Positions 33,822 to 44,017 are shown, counted from the stretch's first letter. The stretch: DNA of 64,000 nucleotides from RPQJ01 sp963754535 (GCA_963754535.1 CAVWGG010000027.1:89318-153317), one strand, 5' to 3'. Numbers and translations: made by a program. The notes: generated from the sequence alone by a model not told the origin.

Positions 33822-36110
33822 TCAGTCGAGCTTGGCCCGGCGCAGTCGAAGTGCGTTCGAGATGACGCTGACCGAACTCAACGACATGGCGGCGGCCGCG
33901 ATCCATGGCGAGAGCAACCAGCCGAAGACCGGGTACAGCACGCCCGCTGCAAGCGGCACACCGAGTGCGTTGTAGCCGAACGCGAACCAGAGATTCTGGC
34001 GCACGTTGCGCATCGTCTTCTCGCTGAGCCGGAAGGCGCGGACCAGGCCGCGCAGGTCATTGCTCACCAGTACGACGCCCGCCGTCTGCTTGGCCACGTC
34101 CGTGCCGGCGCCCATGGCGATGCCCGCGTCGGCAACGGCGAGCGCCGGTGCATCATTGATGCCGTCGCCTGCCATGGCCACCACGCGGCCCTCGGCCCGC
34201 AGGTGCTGCAGCATCTCCGCCTTGCCGGCCGGGTCGACGCCGCCGTGGAATTCCTTGATGCCCGCCTGCTCCGCGATTGCCCGCGCCGAAGTGACGTGAT
34301 CGCCCGAGACGAGCACTACGCGCAGGCCCAGGTCCTGCAGCGACTTGACCACGTCCCACGCCTCGTCCTTGAGCGGATCCGCCAGCGCGATCAGCCCGAT
34401 CGGCTGGCCATCGACTGCGACGAACACCACGGTCTGCCCGTGCTCGCGCAGGTGGGCGGCCTCGGCCACCAGCGAACCCGGATCGATACGTTCCGACTGC
34501 AACAGCGCCTCGTTGCCGACGAGCACCTTGCGCAACTGCACGACACCGGCCGCGCCTGCGCCTGGAAAGGCCTCGAAGCCGTAGCTGCGTCCCAGTCGCA
34601 GGCCACGCGCGAGCGCGTGGCGCACGATCGCCTGCCCCAGCGGGTGCTCACTCGCCTGCTCGAGGCTCGCGGCGAAACGCATCAGCTCGTTCTCCGGCAC
34701 GCCGTCGACGGGCAGCACGGCCACGACTTCGGGCCGGCCACGGGTCAGCGTTCCCGTCTTGTCGAACACGAGCGTGTCGACGTGCTCGAGCCGCTCGAGC
34801 GCGTCCGCATTGCGGAACAGCACGCCAGCCTGGGCGCCGCGGCCCATGGCCACCGTCATGGACATCGGAGTCGCCAGCCCCAGCGCGCAGGGGCACGCAA
34901 TGATGAGAGTGCTCACCGCGACGACGAGCGCGAACGCAAGGCGCGGTTCCGGTCCGACCATCATCCAGACGATCGCAGCGAGGACGGCGACCGCGATGAC
35001 GGCCGGCACGAACCAGGCCGACACACGGTCCGCCAGCGCCTGCACGGGTGCCCTGCTCCGCTGCGCGTCGGCCACGGTCTGCACGATCTGCGCGAGCAGC
35101 GTCGCACGGCCCACCCGGTCCGCGCGCATGACGAAGGCGCCCCCGCCATTGACGGTGCCGCCGATCAAGGCATCACCCGCTGCTTTGTCGACCGGGATCG
35201 ATTCACCGGTGAGCATGGATTCGTCGACAGCGCCCGCGCCTTCGAGCACCGTGCCGTCCACGGGAATCTTTTCGCCTGGCCGCACGCGCAGCGTATCGCC
35301 GACGTGCACGTGTGTGAGCTCGACTTCCGCTTCGCGTCCATCGGGCTCGATACGGTGCGCCTTGCGCGGCACGAGATCGAGCAGCGCCCGCAGCGCGGTC
35401 CCGGTCTTCTGTCGTGCCCGCAGCTCGAGCACCTGGCCGAGCAGCACGAGCGTGACGATCATCGCGGCGGATTCGAAGTACAGGCCCGACATTTCGCCAT
35501 GGCGAAACGCATGCGGCACGACCTGCGGGAACATCACGGCCAGCGCGCTGAAGCCATAGGCCACGGCGACACCGAGCGCGATCAGCGTGAACATGTTGAA
35601 GCTGCGTGAGTGCAGTGAACTCCAGCCGCGCTGCAGCAGCGGCGCTCCGCACCAGAGGACGACGGGCGTGGCCAGCGCATACTGCAGCCAGCCGCTGGCC
35701 GCACCACCCAGCGCGCCCGGCAGCCAACCGAGCATGCCGCCCATCGCTAGCGCAACGAGGGGCACCGTGAATACGACAGCCCAACGGAACCGCCGCTGCA
35801 TGTCGAGCAGTTCCGGATCGTCGCCGGCCGTCGCCAGCGGCACGGCACGCTCGAGCGCCATGCCGCATTTGGGGCAGGCGCCGGGGACGGCGCTCTCGAC
35901 GCCCGGGCACATCGGGCAGACGTAGAGCATTTCGCCGGGGGGCAGTAAGCGCGCCGCAGGCGCTGCCGTCGCATGGGGCGCCGCCGCTGCGTGGCAGCAG
36001 CTCGCCGGCGACGTAGCCGATTCAGCGACTGGCACAGGCTCGGTGACGGGAGCTGCGGCTTGCTTGCTGCAGCAGTCGTGCTGCGGGGAATGGGCGGATG
36101 GAGATTCCAT
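33822..36110 (-). CDS. copA: Copper-exporting P1B-type ATPase
   Basis: 762 residues. The catalytic core has the transport motif CPCALGLATP, the phosphorylation loop DKTGTLTRG, a TGES-type phosphatase motif (MLTGESIPVDK), the HP motif (SEHPLGQAIV) and GDGINDAPALA. Instead of the usual HMA domain, the N-terminus has Cys/His pairs (DCCSKQ, SCCH) and a heavy-metal-binding segment YVCPMCPGVESAVPGACPKCGM. Together with the adjacent cusCBA genes this indicates copper or silver export. Confidence 0.94.
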   Translation of the reverse strand: MESPSAHSPQHDCCSKQAAAPVTEPVPVAESATSPASCCHAAAAPHATAAPAARLLPPGEMLYVCPMCPGVESAVPGACPKCGMALERAVPLATAGDDPELLDMQRRFRWAVVFTVPLVALAMGGMLGWLPGALGGAASGWLQYALATPVVLWCGAPLLQRGWSSLHSRSFNMFTLIALGVAVAYGFSALAVMFPQVVPHAFRHGEMSGLYFESAAMIVTLVLLGQVLELRARQKTGTALRALLDLVPRKAHRIEPDGREAEVELTHVHVGDTLRVRPGEKIPVDGTVLEGAGAVDESMLTGESIPVDKAAGDALIGGTVNGGGAFVMRADRVGRATLLAQIVQTVADAQRSRAPVQALADRVSAWFVPAVIAVAVLAAIVWMMVGPEPRLAFALVVAVSTLIIACPCALGLATPMSMTVAMGRGAQAGVLFRNADALERLEHVDTLVFDKTGTLTRGRPEVVAVLPVDGVPENELMRFAASLEQASEHPLGQAIVRHALARGLRLGRSYGFEAFPGAGAAGVVQLRKVLVGNEALLQSERIDPGSLVAEAAHLREHGQTVVFVAVDGQPIGLIALADPLKDEAWDVVKSLQDLGLRVVLVSGDHVTSARAIAEQAGIKEFHGGVDPAGKAEMLQHLRAEGRVVAMAGDGINDAPALAVADAGIAMGAGTDVAKQTAGVVLVSNDLRGLVRAFRLSEKTMRNVRQNLWFAFGYNALGVPLAAGVLYPVFGWLLSPWIAAAAMSLSSVSVISNALRLRRAKLD

Positions 36111-36143
36111 CCGCGCATTTTAGACCTCCGACGGGACTGGCGG

Positions 36144-39100
36144 TCAGCGGATCGCGGGGTTGCCTGCGGCGTCGGGCTCATCCCGCAGCTTGCGGCCGTT
36201 CAAAAGCAGGTACAGCGACGGAATGATCACCAGCGTCAATACCGTGGCCGACACCATGCCCCCGACCATCGGCGCCGCAATTCGTCGCATGACGGCCGCA
36301 CCCGTCCCCGCCCCCCACATGATCGGCAGCAGGCCGACGATGATGGTGATGACGGTCATCAGCTTCGGCCGCAGCCGCAGCAGCGCACCGTCGACGATCG
36401 CTTCCTGCAGCTCGCGTCGCGTCGGCTCCCGGCTCTCGGCGGCCGCCAGCGCACGACGTTCGGCCCACGCGTGCTCGAGGTACATGACCATGACCACGCC
36501 GGTCTCCGTCGCGACCCCCGCCAGCGCGATGAACCCGACGACTGCCGCGATCGAGAGGTCGTAGTCGAGCAGGTACAGCAGCCAGACGCCGCCGACGAGC
36601 GCGAAAGGCAGCGCGAACAGGATCAGGCCGACGTCGCGCGCATTGCGGAAATTAAGGTAGAGCAGCAGCACGATGATGCCGAGCGTGAGCGGCACGACGA
36701 CCTTGAGACGCTCGACTGCACGCTCGAGGTATTCGTACTGGCCGGACCAGCTCAGGCTGTATCCCGCAGGCAGCGCGAGCTCGCTGGCGATGCGGGCCTT
36801 GGCGTCGCTCACATAGCCGCCCAGGTCGCGATCCTTCATGTCGACGAAGACCCAGCCCGAGGGTCGTGCGTTCTCGCTGCGGATCATGCCGGGCCCGTCG
36901 GCGATCTCGACCCGCGCGACGTCCTGCAGCGTCACGTTCGCGCCCGTGGGCGCCACGATCGGCAACTGTCGCAGTTTCTCGAGCGAATCGCGGAATTCCT
37001 GCGGATAGCGCAGGTTGATCGGGTAGCGCTCGAGGCCTTCCACGGTGTAGCTGACCGTCATGCCACCCACTGCGCTGCCGACGATGTCCTGCACGTCCTT
37101 GATGTTGAGCCCGTAGCGCCCGGCCGCCACCCGGTCGATGTCGATGTCGACGTAACGCCCGGTGGCCGTGCGTTCGGCGTAGACCGACGTCGTCCCCGGC
37201 ACGTCCTTCACGATAGTCTCGATCTTCTGGCCGAGTTGCTGGATGGTCGCCGAGGTCCGGACCCATGATCTTGATGCCGACCGGAGTGCGGATGCCGGTC
37301 GCCAGCATGTCGATGCGGGTCTTGATGGGATAGCCCCAGGCGTTCGACACCCCGGGGAATTTCACCAGCGCGTCGAGTTCGGCCTTGAGCTTCTCCGGCG
37401 TCATGCCGGCGCGCCATTGATCGCGTGGCTTGAGCATGATCGTCGTCTCGAACATCTCGATCGGCGCCGGATCGGTGGCGCTCTCTGCGCGGCCGGCCTT
37501 GCCAAAGACGCGCTCGACCTCAGGCACCGTCTTGATCAGGCGGTCGGTCTGCTGCAGCAGCGAACGCGCGGCGTCGGTCGAAAGCCCGGGCATCGTCGTC
37601 GGCATGTAGAGCAGGTCGCCTTCGTCGAGCTCCGGCATGAACTCGGTGCCGAGTCGCGAGGCGGGCCACAGTGTCGCGAGCACCAGCACGGTGGCGCCCA
37701 CGGTTATCGCCCACGGATGCCGTAGCGCGACCTCCAGCACCGGCTTGTAGGCCGCCGCCGCGGCACGGTTTACCGGGTTCGCGTTCTCGGGCCGGATCCG
37801 GCCACGCACGAGGTACCAGATCAGCACTGGCACCAGCGTGATCGAGAGCAGAGACGCGGCCACCATCGCGTAGGTCTTGGTGTACGCGAGCGGTGCAAAC
37901 ATGCGCCCTTCCTGCGCTTCGAGCGTGAACACGGGCAGGAACGACAGCGCCACGATCATCAGCGAGAAGAAGAGCGACGGCCCGACTTCCCGGCAGCCTG
38001 CGTAGATCGCCTCCATGCGTCGCGATTCGTTCGGCTCGTGCTCGAGCTTCTTGTGCACGTTTTCGATCATGACGATCGCCGCGTCCACCAGCGTGCCGAT
38101 GGCGATCGCAATGCCGCCGAGCGACATGATGTTGGCGTTGATGCCCTGCGCGTTCATCACGATGAAGGCCGACGCCACGGCGATCGGCGTGACGATCACG
38201 ACGATGAGCCCCGAGCGCAGGTGAAACAGGAAGATGAAGCAGACCAGCGCCACGACCAGGAACTCGTCGAGCAGCTTGCCCTTGAGGTGATCGACTGCGC
38301 GCTGGATCAGCGAGGACCGGTCGTAGGTCTCGACGATCTCGACGCCCTTGGGCAAGCCAGGGCGCAGCTCGTCGAGCTTGGCCTTGACCCGCATGATCGT
38401 GTCACGCGCATTGTCGCCGTTGCGCATGACGACCACGCCGCCGACGGCCTCGCCCTCGCCGTCGAGTTCGCCGATGCCCCGGCGCATCTCGGGCCCGAGC
38501 CGCACTTCCGCCACGTCCCCGAGCAGCACGGCCGTGCCGCCCTTCGTCGTCATCACCGGGATCTGCTCGAGGTCGCCGATGCTCTTCACGTAGCCCGTGG
38601 CACGCACCATGTACTCGGCCTCGGCCATCTCGATCACCGAGCCGCCGATTTCCTGGTTGCCCTCGCGTATCGCCTTCTCGACCATCATCAGCGGGATGCC
38701 GTAGCCGCGCAGGCGCAGCGGATCCACGACCACCTGGTACTGCTTGACCATGCCGCCGATCGTGGCTACCTCGGCGACGCCGTCGAGCGCCTGCAGTTCG
38801 AACTTGAGGAACCAGTCCTGCAGGCTGCGCAGTTGCGCGAGGTCGTGGCCGCCGGTGCGATCGACGAGCGCGTACTGGTAGATCCAGCCCACGCCCGTCG
38901 CATCGGGCCCGAGCGACGGCCGCACGCCGTCGGGCAACCGGGCCGTCGCCTGGCTCAGGTACTCGAGCACGCGCGAACGCGCCCAGTACGGATCGGTGCC
39001 ATCGGCGAACAGCACGTTGACGAACGAGTCGCCGTAGAACGAGTAGCCGCGCACCGTGGTCGCGCCCGGCACGGAGAGCAGCGCCGTGGTGAGCGGATAC

Positions 39101-39297
39101 GTGATCTGGTCCTCGACGACGCGCGGCGCCTGGCCGGGATACGGCGTCCGCACGATGACCTGGACGTCCGAGAGGTCGGGCAACGCGTCGACGGGCGTGC
39201 GCAATACCGCATTCATGCCGATCGCCGTGAGCATGATCGCAAGCAGCAGCACCAGCCCGCGATTGTCCAGCGAGGCACGAATGATCCTGTTGATCAT
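36144..39297 (-). pseudogene. cusA: CusA/CzcA-type heavy-metal RND pump, interrupted by a one-base insertion
   Basis: The reading begins at 39297 (MINRIIRASLDNRGLVLLLA) and carries RND motifs (TPVDALPDLSDVQVIVRT, YSFYGDSFVNVLFADGTDPYWARSRV, GVGWIYQYALVD of CusA type). It shifts frame at about 37250, after KIMGPDL. The next frame resumes with VPGTTSVYAERTATGRYVDIDI and runs to 36144 (about 355 residues), giving the full ~1050-residue family length. One extra C:G pair in GCC at 37249-37251 explains the break. It could be a real mutation or a sequencing error. The product would pump Cu(I)/Ag(I) from the periplasm with CusB and CusC. Confidence 0.88.
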
Positions 39298-39306
39298 GGG
39301 AGTGCC

Positions 39307-40704
39307 TCAGCGTCCCGCGTTCGCGTCAGGCTGTGCGGGCGGAGCCGGCGCCGGGCCGTCGTCGAGTCGGTCGAGTCCGGCGCCGAGGTTCGCTTCGGAA
39401 TCGAGCAGGAACTGCGCGGCCACGACGACGCGGTCGCCTTCCTGCAGCCCCTCGCGGATCGCGATGCGGTCACCGCCTTCAGCGCCGGCGACGACGTTGC
39501 GTGAGGTGAACCGCCCGTCCCCGAGCGCAACCACCACGCGGTCGCGCTTGTCATTGCGGATCAAGGCGCTGCGCGGAATGTGCAGCACTGGCTCGCCGTC
39601 GGCCGCCACCAGGCTCACGGTCGCCAGCATGTTGGGCCGGACGTCCTGCGGCGGCGCATCCAGCACGATGCGGGCGCGTACGGTGCGGGTCTCCATGTTG
39701 AGTTCCGGATAGACGTACTCGACCCGACCGTGAATCGGCTCGCCGGGCTGCGAGGAGAAATGCACGTCCGCTTGCGTGCCCGGCTTGACCCACGACGACT
39801 GCGCCTCGGGCACCTCGGCGACGACCCAGAGGCTGCCGAGTTCGGTGATCGTCATCGCGGACATCTCGGGCGTCAGCATCACGCCTTCGCGCGCCTCGAG
39901 TTCGGTGATCACGCCCGAGATTGGCGCGTAGAACGAAACCCGGCCCGCCGCGCGCCCCGACTTCGCCAGGCGCGAGGCGGTTCCCGCATCCAGTCCGACC
40001 GCCCGCAACCGGTCACGCGATGCATCGATCAGTTCGTGGTTGCCGATCTTGAGGGCGTCGAGGTATTCCTGCTGCACGCTCTCGAGCATGGGCGAATACA
40101 GCGTAAACAGCAGTTGCCCCGCCTTCACCGTCTCGCCCATCGCGCGCACCGAGAGACCGTCGACCCAGCCCTCGGCGCGCGGACGCACCTGCTGCACCTT
40201 GCGCTCGTCGAACTGCACGTAGCCGACGGTCTGCACGCTGCGTGGGAGGCTGCCGCGCACCACGGGCTCCGTGCGCACGCCGAGATTGTTCATGACGGCC
40301 GGCGAGATGCGCACTTCGCCGCCGACGTTCTCGGCGTAGACCGCCACGTAGTCCATGCCCATTTCGTCTTTCGCCGGCACCGGCGAGTGGCGATTGGGAT
40401 CCATCGGGTTGCGGTAGTACAACGGCGTGCGCGCAGCCGCAGCCGGCGCGCCCGCGGTCGCTTCCGGCGACGGCTCGACCTTGACCAGCGTCATGCCGCA
40501 GATCCGACACACGCCTGGCTCGTCGCGGAGGATGTCCGGGTGCATCGGGCACCGGTACCTGGGGTTGGTGTGCTTCAGTGCGTGCTCGGCGACCGTGTCG
40601 TCGGCGGCAGTGCGCAAGGGCTCGCTCGGCTGCTGCTTCGAACAGCCGACGAGGGCGAATGCGAGCAGCAGGATGCCGGCAAGGCGGCCCAGGGAAAGGT
40701 TCAT
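39307..40704 (-). CDS. cusB: CusB-type periplasmic adaptor of the RND pump
   Basis: 465 residues with a lipoprotein-like signal (LLLAFALVGC). A heavy-metal-binding segment YRCPMHPDILRDEPGVCRICGM lies near 49-70, and a second segment reads YYRNPMDPNRHSPVPAKDEMG. The membrane-fusion core has the barrel-sandwich parts VRPRAEGWVDGLSV and FYAPISGVITELEAREG. It bridges CusA and the outer-membrane channel and hands metal to the pump. It is intact, overlaps cusC by four bases and precedes cusA by nine, so it sits between two frameshifted genes. Confidence 0.93.
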   Translation of the reverse strand: MNLSLGRLAGILLLAFALVGCSKQQPSEPLRTAADDTVAEHALKHTNPRYRCPMHPDILRDEPGVCRICGMTLVKVEPSPEATAGAPAAAARTPLYYRNPMDPNRHSPVPAKDEMGMDYVAVYAENVGGEVRISPAVMNNLGVRTEPVVRGSLPRSVQTVGYVQFDERKVQQVRPRAEGWVDGLSVRAMGETVKAGQLLFTLYSPMLESVQQEYLDALKIGNHELIDASRDRLRAVGLDAGTASRLAKSGRAAGRVSFYAPISGVITELEAREGVMLTPEMSAMTITELGSLWVVAEVPEAQSSWVKPGTQADVHFSSQPGEPIHGRVEYVYPELNMETRTVRARIVLDAPPQDVRPNMLATVSLVAADGEPVLHIPRSALIRNDKRDRVVVALGDGRFTSRNVVAGAEGGDRIAIREGLQEGDRVVVAAQFLLDSEANLGAGLDRLDDGPAPAPPAQPDANAGR

Positions 40705-41997
40705 CGTGCGTCACCTGCAAAATAGTCGATGTCGTGCTGCGCCAGCGCGCGGTCGGCGGCGAGGCGCAAGTGCTTCATCTTCGTTTCGAGCGCGAGCCGG
40801 CGCGCCATGACGACTTCCTCGAGCATGGTCCGGTTGGAGCTCCAGCCCAGCAGCGCCGCCTTGACCGACTGGTCGGCGAGCGGCAACAGGTCCGTCTCGT
40901 AGAAGCGCTCGAGTTCGGCCGTGCGGTACAGCCGTGTTCCACGCTTCCGTCAGCATCGCCTGCATTTCGCGCTCGTGGTCGTCGTGCCTTTCGTCGAGAC
41001 CCTGCGCTTCCAGTTTCGCGGCACTGACAGCGCGGTCCTGACGGTCGCCGCGGAAGAGCGGCAGGCCCACGGTGAACATCGCGCTCAGCATGTCGGGGCG
41101 CGACATGCCGTCCGGCGCGTTTTGTCGGAAGCCATAGCTGACGTCGAGCATCCAGGCCGGCTTGCGCAGTTCGCGCGCCACGTCTGTGGCCGTGTGGGCA
41201 GCGTCGATGCGACGCATGTAATCGAGTTGCGCCGGATGCTCCGTGAGCCGCGCCTGGAGCGTTGCGAGCGGCTCGAGTTCGACGCGCGGTGACAGACCCG
41301 TGGGCTGCACGCGCGCGGACTCGTCCGCACCGAGCCAGAACGACAGCTGCGAGCGGAACATCGCATCGTCGCGATCGAGGTCGAGCTGCTGTTCGCGCAA
41401 CATCGCCGCGTCGAGTCCCGCCTGCAGCATGTCGAGCTGCCTGCCCTCGCCCGATGCATAGCGCGCCTTGGCGGACTGGCGCATCTGCTCGACCCAGCTC
41501 GACTGTTCGAGCAGCAGTGCCCGCGCGGAGCCCACGTAGGCGAGTTGCGTCCAGAGCTTGCGCACCTCGCGCCGCACGATCCGCTCGCGGTCGAGCGCCG
41601 TCGCATCCATGGCCGCAGCGAGTTGTTCCATCTGCTTGCGCGACAGTTGTCGCGACTGGCCGGGCTTGAACTCCTGCACGACGCCCACCTCGAGCATCGT
41701 CATGTCCTCCTTGTCGAGACTGAACGAATCGACCGGGACGTTGACTGCGCCGACCCGCAGCTGCGGATCCATCAACTGGCCGTCCATGACGGCGCGTTCG
41801 CGCATCGCGGCGCCTTGCGCGCGCATCTCGCGCAGCATCGCGTCGCGATCGACGGCGATGCGTTCGGATTCGGCCAGGGTGAGGCCTGCGGCCACGGCCT
41901 GCGCCGGCCACCAGCCGCCGACGACCACCACGGCGAGTGCCAGTACGCCCGCGAAACGATTGGATAACAGCAACTTGCGCGCACTCCGAAAGATCAC
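40701..41997 (-). pseudogene. cusC: CusC/TolC-type outer-membrane channel, interrupted by a one-base insertion
   Basis: The protein starts MIFRSARKLLLSN, with a signal segment and an AGLTLAESERIAVDRDAMLREM helix as in TolC-type metal efflux proteins. After AMLTEAWNTAV the frame breaks at about 40925. Removing one base restores the reading RTAELERFYETDLLPLADQS and continues to DIDYFAGDAR at 40701, overlapping cusB by four bases in the usual way. The extra base is a G on the plus strand in GCGG at 40925-40926. Length after correction is about 431 residues. It may be a true pseudogene or a sequence error. Confidence 0.85.
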
Positions 41998-42048
41998 GGC
42001 GCGCCGGCGGACGAGCCGCTGGCGGTCAGACGACGACGGGAGTGCGGG

Positions 42049-42510
42049 CTACTTCAGGAACCGGCAGAAACTGACGGCGAGCGACGTGCGCGGCGCCGGA
42101 GCGGGAACCAGTGCGGCGACGAAGTCCGCTGCGGATTGAGTCGCATCGACTACGGCGAAGAGCACCAGGGTCGGTGGTGGCGCGAGCAGCGTGGCGGCAA
42201 AACCGACGCGCGAATCCACCTGCGGGTCATGCGGGAACGAACAGACTGCCTGGTCTACGCCCGGCTCCGGCTGCGGCGGCGGGCAGTACGGGCAGTGCTC
42301 GCCCGGCGCCATGACCATGCCGTCCGGCATGGACGCGACGGACGGCGCCGAAGCGACGGCCGACAGGGCAGCCATCCCCGACTCGGAATCGAGCGCCATG
42401 ACGCACGGAGCCGCCGCAAGCTGCAGCCACGTCAGGCAGAACGCCGCCAGCACGACCCGCGACAGGGTGCGCTGCTTGCGACGGAACCAGTGGAGGGCTG
42501 CAGGTTGCAT
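42049..42510 (-). CDS. Small exported CPYC-motif protein (DUF2946-like)
   Basis: The ATG at 42510 gives about 153 residues; a TTG at 42525 adds five. A signal/membrane segment (VVLAAFCLTWLQLAAAPCVMA) is followed by a short Met/Pro-rich region with HCPYCPPPQPEP and a cysteine-containing VCSFPHDP. A second hydrophobic stretch lies near 110-125. The HxPYC pattern recalls DUF2946 proteins found beside copper genes. It precedes cusC by 51 bases and is the first gene of the copper operon. A metal-binding role is inferred from context. Confidence 0.72.
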   Translation of the reverse strand: MQPAALHWFRRKQRTLSRVVLAAFCLTWLQLAAAPCVMALDSESGMAALSAVASAPSVASMPDGMVMAPGEHCPYCPPPQPEPGVDQAVCSFPHDPQVDSRVGFAATLLAPPPTLVLFAVVDATQSAADFVAALVPAPAPRTSLAVSFCRFLK

Positions 42511-42560
42511 TCCGGACTCGGTCAAAAAGTGCCTGAAACGTACCCCGCCACGACCAGCGA

Positions 42561-42604
42561 GGCAAGGGAATTGCCCCGCGGGACACGTGAAACTTGCGGC
42601 AAGT
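42561..42604. promoter_or_regulatory. Two palindromes in the divergent copper promoter region
   Basis: GGCAA-GGGAA-TTGCC (42561-42575) and the perfect 13-base palindrome ACTTGC-G-GCAAGT (42592-42604) lie 16 bases apart between the CPYC gene and the BNR-repeat gene. Both use GCAA/TTGC half-sites. They look like operators for a shared regulator; which one is not known. Confidence 0.35.
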
Positions 42605-42630
42605 CCTTAGTCGCGTGCCAGAATCTTGCA

Positions 42631-43929
42631 ATGACTCGCACTCCAATGGCAGCGGCCAGCGCCTCCCTGTCTCTTCCGACTTTTCCGACCTTCCGGCCCT
42701 TCCTGGCCTTCCTGCCCTTCCTGTCCTTCCTGACAGCCTGCAACCGCGAGCCAGCCTCACCCCGCGCCTGGCTGGGGACGGTGACACCGATTGCCGCGCC
42801 GGCGGCGCCCGGTGCGAGGTTTCCAAACCTGGCCTCCGCCGCCGACGGCCAGACCGTCGTGATGAGCTGGCTGGAACCCGGCGCCGATGACGGGTTCCAC
42901 CTGCGCTACGCCGAGTGGCAGCGCACGCAGAACTGGGGCACGCCGATCGAGGTGGCGTCCGGCGAGGACTGGTTCATCAACTGGGCCGACTTTCCATCGG
43001 TCGTCCCGGCGAACGGCGGCCCCTGGGCCGCGCACTGGCTGCAGCAGAAGCCCGGCGGCGTGTACGCCTACGACGTGATGACCCGGCTCAGCTCCGACGG
43101 CGGCCGAACGTGGAGTGAGCCGTACTCTCCGCACGACGATCACACCGCCACCGAGCACGGCTTCGTCTCGATCGCGAACAGCGGCGGCCGCCCTTACGGC
43201 GTCTGGCTCGACGGACGCAAAGCCGTGGGCGAAGGACACGATCACGCTGCGCACGACCACGCCGTACAGGCCGGCGCGATGACGTTGCGCGGCGCCGTGC
43301 TGACGCCGGCTGGCGCGATCGACGGCAGTGAAATCGACGCTCGCGTCTGCGACTGCTGCCAGACCGACCTGGCGGTGAGCGGGGACGCGCTGCTCGTCGT
43401 GTACCGCAATCGCAGCGAGGACGAGACTCGCGACATCCAGGCCGCAAGACGGGTGGACGGCGTGTGGACGTCACCGGTCACCGTGCATGCGGATGGGTGG
43501 CGCATCGACGCCTGTCCGGTGAATGGCCCGGCCGTGGCTGCTCACGGCAACGAAGTGGCCGTCGCCTGGTTCACCGCTCCGGACCAGCCACGCGTGCGCC
43601 TGGCGTTCTCGTCGGACGGCGGCCGCTCGTTCGCGCCGCCGCTCGAAGTGGCGAACGGCAAGGTGGTCGGGCGCGTGGACGTCGTCCTGCTGCAGGACGG
43701 GCGCGCCGTGGTCAGCTGGCTCGCCGCAACCGCAAACGGCGCGGTGATCCGCGCACAACCCTACGATCATTCTGGCGCCAAGGGTGCCGCCCGGGACATT
43801 GCGACGTCCAACGTCGCCCGCTCGTCGGGCTTTCCGCAGATGGTCAAGGTGGCGGGCGGACTGCTGTTCGCATGGACCGAAAACGGGCCCACGCCCGCGG
43901 TCCGCACGGCGTTCGCGCCCATCGAGTGA
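42631..43929 (+). CDS. BNR/Asp-box (sialidase-fold) lipoprotein
   Basis: 432 residues with a lipoprotein signal ending FLTAC. The signal core is built of three-residue F-L-x repeats. The rest is a six-bladed propeller with Asp-box motifs LSSDGGRTWSEP near 155 and FSSDGGRSFAPP near 330. A CDCCQTDLAVSG segment lies near 247, and a His-rich loop (EGHDHAAHDHA) near 210 could bind metal. No catalytic sialidase residues were verified, so it may only share the fold. It is divergent from the copper operon; a metal link is possible but unproven. Confidence 0.78.
   Translation: MTRTPMAAASASLSLPTFPTFRPFLAFLPFLSFLTACNREPASPRAWLGTVTPIAAPAAPGARFPNLASAADGQTVVMSWLEPGADDGFHLRYAEWQRTQNWGTPIEVASGEDWFINWADFPSVVPANGGPWAAHWLQQKPGGVYAYDVMTRLSSDGGRTWSEPYSPHDDHTATEHGFVSIANSGGRPYGVWLDGRKAVGEGHDHAAHDHAVQAGAMTLRGAVLTPAGAIDGSEIDARVCDCCQTDLAVSGDALLVVYRNRSEDETRDIQAARRVDGVWTSPVTVHADGWRIDACPVNGPAVAAHGNEVAVAWFTAPDQPRVRLAFSSDGGRSFAPPLEVANGKVVGRVDVVLLQDGRAVVSWLAATANGAVIRAQPYDHSGAKGAARDIATSNVARSSGFPQMVKVAGGLLFAWTENGPTPAVRTAFAPIE
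42674..42735 (+). repeat. In-frame 9-base tandem repeats in the lipoprotein signal
   Basis: TTCC recurs at 42674, 42683, 42691, 42700, 42709, 42718 and 42727. The last five units (42691-42735) are exact 9-base steps of the form TTCCTGNCC. They encode F-L-x triplets that form the hydrophobic core of the signal peptide. Confidence 0.8.
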
Positions 43930-43952
43930 CCTGCACGCGCGGTCCCGGCGAG

Positions 43953-43986
43953 GGGGCTGCTGTGCTAGCATTTCAGCCCCGTTTTG
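43953..43986 (+). terminator. Hairpin between the BNR gene and icd
   Basis: GGGGCTG (43953-43959) and CAGCCCC (43974-43980) form a seven-pair stem, followed by GTTTTG, so it may end the BNR transcript. The loop also contains TGCTAGCAT, which fits an extended -10, and GTTTTG-CAA-CAAAAC at 43981-43995 is a perfect palindrome. The region may serve both as terminator and as icd promoter/operator. Confidence 0.4.
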
Positions 43987-44017
43987 CAACAAAACACAGA
44001 TCTACCGGAGCCAGGTG

